Positions 36,109 to 37,500 of a DNA stretch of 37,500 nucleotides are shown one piece after another. The notes beneath the pieces are model-generated. The model was not told where the DNA came from. It saw nothing but the letters and a program-made list of their open reading frames with translations, and ran no database searches. This stretch comes from Tubiluchus corallicola. Lineage: Eukaryota > Priapulida > Priapulimorpha > Priapulimorphida > Tubiluchidae. The stretch covers positions 25,001 through 62,500 of the forward strand of contig JAQGDQ010000504.1 of NCBI GenBank assembly GCA_030141605.1, read 5' to 3'. The position numbers and the translations under genes are program-made. Each line of letters opens with the position of its first letter. The stretch's first letter is position 1.

Positions 36109-36600
36109 GCATGATCATAAGACGAAAAGCATGATCATAAGATGTAAAGCATGATCATAAGACGTAAAGCATGATCGTAAGACGTAAAGCACGATCATAA
36201 GATGTAAAGCATAATCGTAAGATGTAAAGCATGATCGTAAGATGTAAAGCATGATCATAAGACGTAAAGCATGATCATAAGACGTAGAGCATGATCGTAA
36301 GACGTAAAGCATGATCATAAGACGTAGAGCATGATCGTAAGACGTAAAGCATGATCACAAGACGTAAAGCATGATCCTAAGATGTAAAGCATGATCATAA
36401 GACGTAGAGCATGATCGTAAGACGTAAAGCATGATCATAAGACGTAGAGCATGATCGTAAGACGTAAAGCATGATCACAAGACGTAAAGCATAGACATAA
36501 GACGTAGAGTATGATCATAAGACAAAGCATGATCATAAGATGTAAAGCATGATCATAAGATGTAAAGCATGATCATAAGACGTAAAGCATGGTCCTAAGA
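36109..36600. repeat. 20-bp tandem repeat array, about 24 units
   Basis: Unit GCATGATCATAAGACGTAAA with variants at two or three positions (ATAA/GTAA/ACAA/CTAA; GACGTA/GATGTA; AAAGC/AGAGC). The variants recur in the same order every six units: 36301-36360 and 36421-36480 are identical, giving a 120-bp higher-order period. There are no spacers, so it is not a CRISPR-like array. Confidence 0.95.
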
Positions 36601-36900
36601 AATAAAATATTTGCGGAAAATTATTCAACATTTTTTATTTTCTCGATACTGCTGATTTGTGCTTCATTTATAGACGAGTTCTAAGTAAGACTCTAAAGCA
36701 GGGCGAATGTAACTTGCACAGACATGAACAACATCTTAAATAGAAGAGTGCTATGTGCCATGAACAAGTTGTCATTAATAATGAACGCTCAGATTTATTA
36801 AAGATAAATCAAAAGCAAAATATACTGTTTTTAAACTGTCAAACTAAAACTGAAAAACAAAAGCTGTCAGTCAAAAAACTGACCCGGGTTTAGATGACAT
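36601..36900. other. Intergenic stretch, nothing recognised
   Basis: AT-rich with no open frame of note. Confidence 0.5.
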
Positions 36901-36904
36901 CAAG

Positions 36905-36990
36905 CTTTACTCCTTTGCTGTGGTACACTTAACCTTTGACCTACAGCAACTGCACGTGCATGCAACGAAACTGTGAGAAGGCTCATTACT
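36905..36990 (+). repeat. Remnant of CTL intron 2 (CTL-E/F type)
   Basis: The sequence TTTGACCTACAGCAACTGCAC...GCAACGAAACTGTGA matches the last part of intron 2 before exon 3 at 6460-6505 and 35125-35180. The homology stops before the acceptor, so no exon 3 follows. Confidence 0.65.
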
Positions 36991-37157
36991 TAAAATATAT
37001 GAGAAGGTGCCCTAAACTCTGCCAAAATTCTATACTGATGATTGCATACCAAAATTGCCCAAAATCTAGAAGCTTTGTGGATGCTTTTCTAGATATTTGG
37101 CAAAGATTTGGAACTGTCATACACAAAAAAGGATTACACAGGTTTCAAAATTCTTTA

Positions 37158-37500
<343 letters not shown>

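Noticed and set aside
36109-36600. Possible CRISPR array
   Set aside because: The 20-bp units abut directly without unique spacers, and the context is a eukaryotic genome.

Overview
This is a metazoan genomic window. It is AT-rich and contains split genes with short exons, long microsatellites, two families of LTR retrotransposon and small DNA transposons, and no operons. The species cannot be told from the sequence alone. The array of small secreted C-type lectins (CTLs) and the BEL/Pao and Ty3/gypsy elements suggest an invertebrate, probably aquatic, but that is inference.

The host gene content is a cluster of small three-exon CTL genes. Two intact paralogues, CTL-B (12255-14184) and CTL-C (25876-28551), each encode 168 residues. 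A more distant member, CTL-F (32857-35433), encodes 177 residues. Exon 1 encodes a signal peptide, exon 2 the first half of the lectin domain, and exon 3 the ligand/Ca2+-binding half. Intron 1 is phase 0. Intron 2 is phase 1 and, in all three genes, appears to use a GC donor (GCAAGT). There are two broken members: CTL-A on the minus strand (4657-5181), which has lost exon 2, and an orphan exon 3, CTL-E (6542-6768), whose splice acceptor is mutated. CTL-B and CTL-C lie in a tandem segmental duplication (about 9588-15745 and about 15811-30066). The duplicates are similar along most of their length but differ sharply in the distal part of exon 3, which carries the ligand-binding loop.

Layout: 1-2049, decayed minus-strand Ty3/gypsy element with its 5' LTR; 2050-7776, CTL-A and CTL-E within a large inverted repeat; 7777-9055, 68-bp tandem repeats and a pentanucleotide (CTACA)n array; 9056-9587, featureless; 9588-15745, first duplication unit with CTL-B; 15811-30066, second unit with CTL-C, interrupted 241 bp upstream of exon 1 by a BEL/Pao retrotransposon (18541-25634). 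That element has a 5-bp target-site duplication and near-identical LTRs, but its reading frames are broken and a TA-flanked inverted-repeat DNA element is nested in it. 30067-32156 is mostly featureless apart from a (GA)n tract; 32157-35880 holds CTL-F; 36109-36600 is a 20-bp tandem repeat with higher-order structure; 37158-37500 is trinucleotide microsatellite.

The strongest biological signals are: rapid, almost entirely amino-acid-changing divergence in exon 3 between recent paralogues; spare exon-3 cassettes that remain open although they can no longer be spliced; a conserved GC-AG intron; and a 650-bp block that is almost perfectly conserved between the two duplication units although its flanks have diverged.
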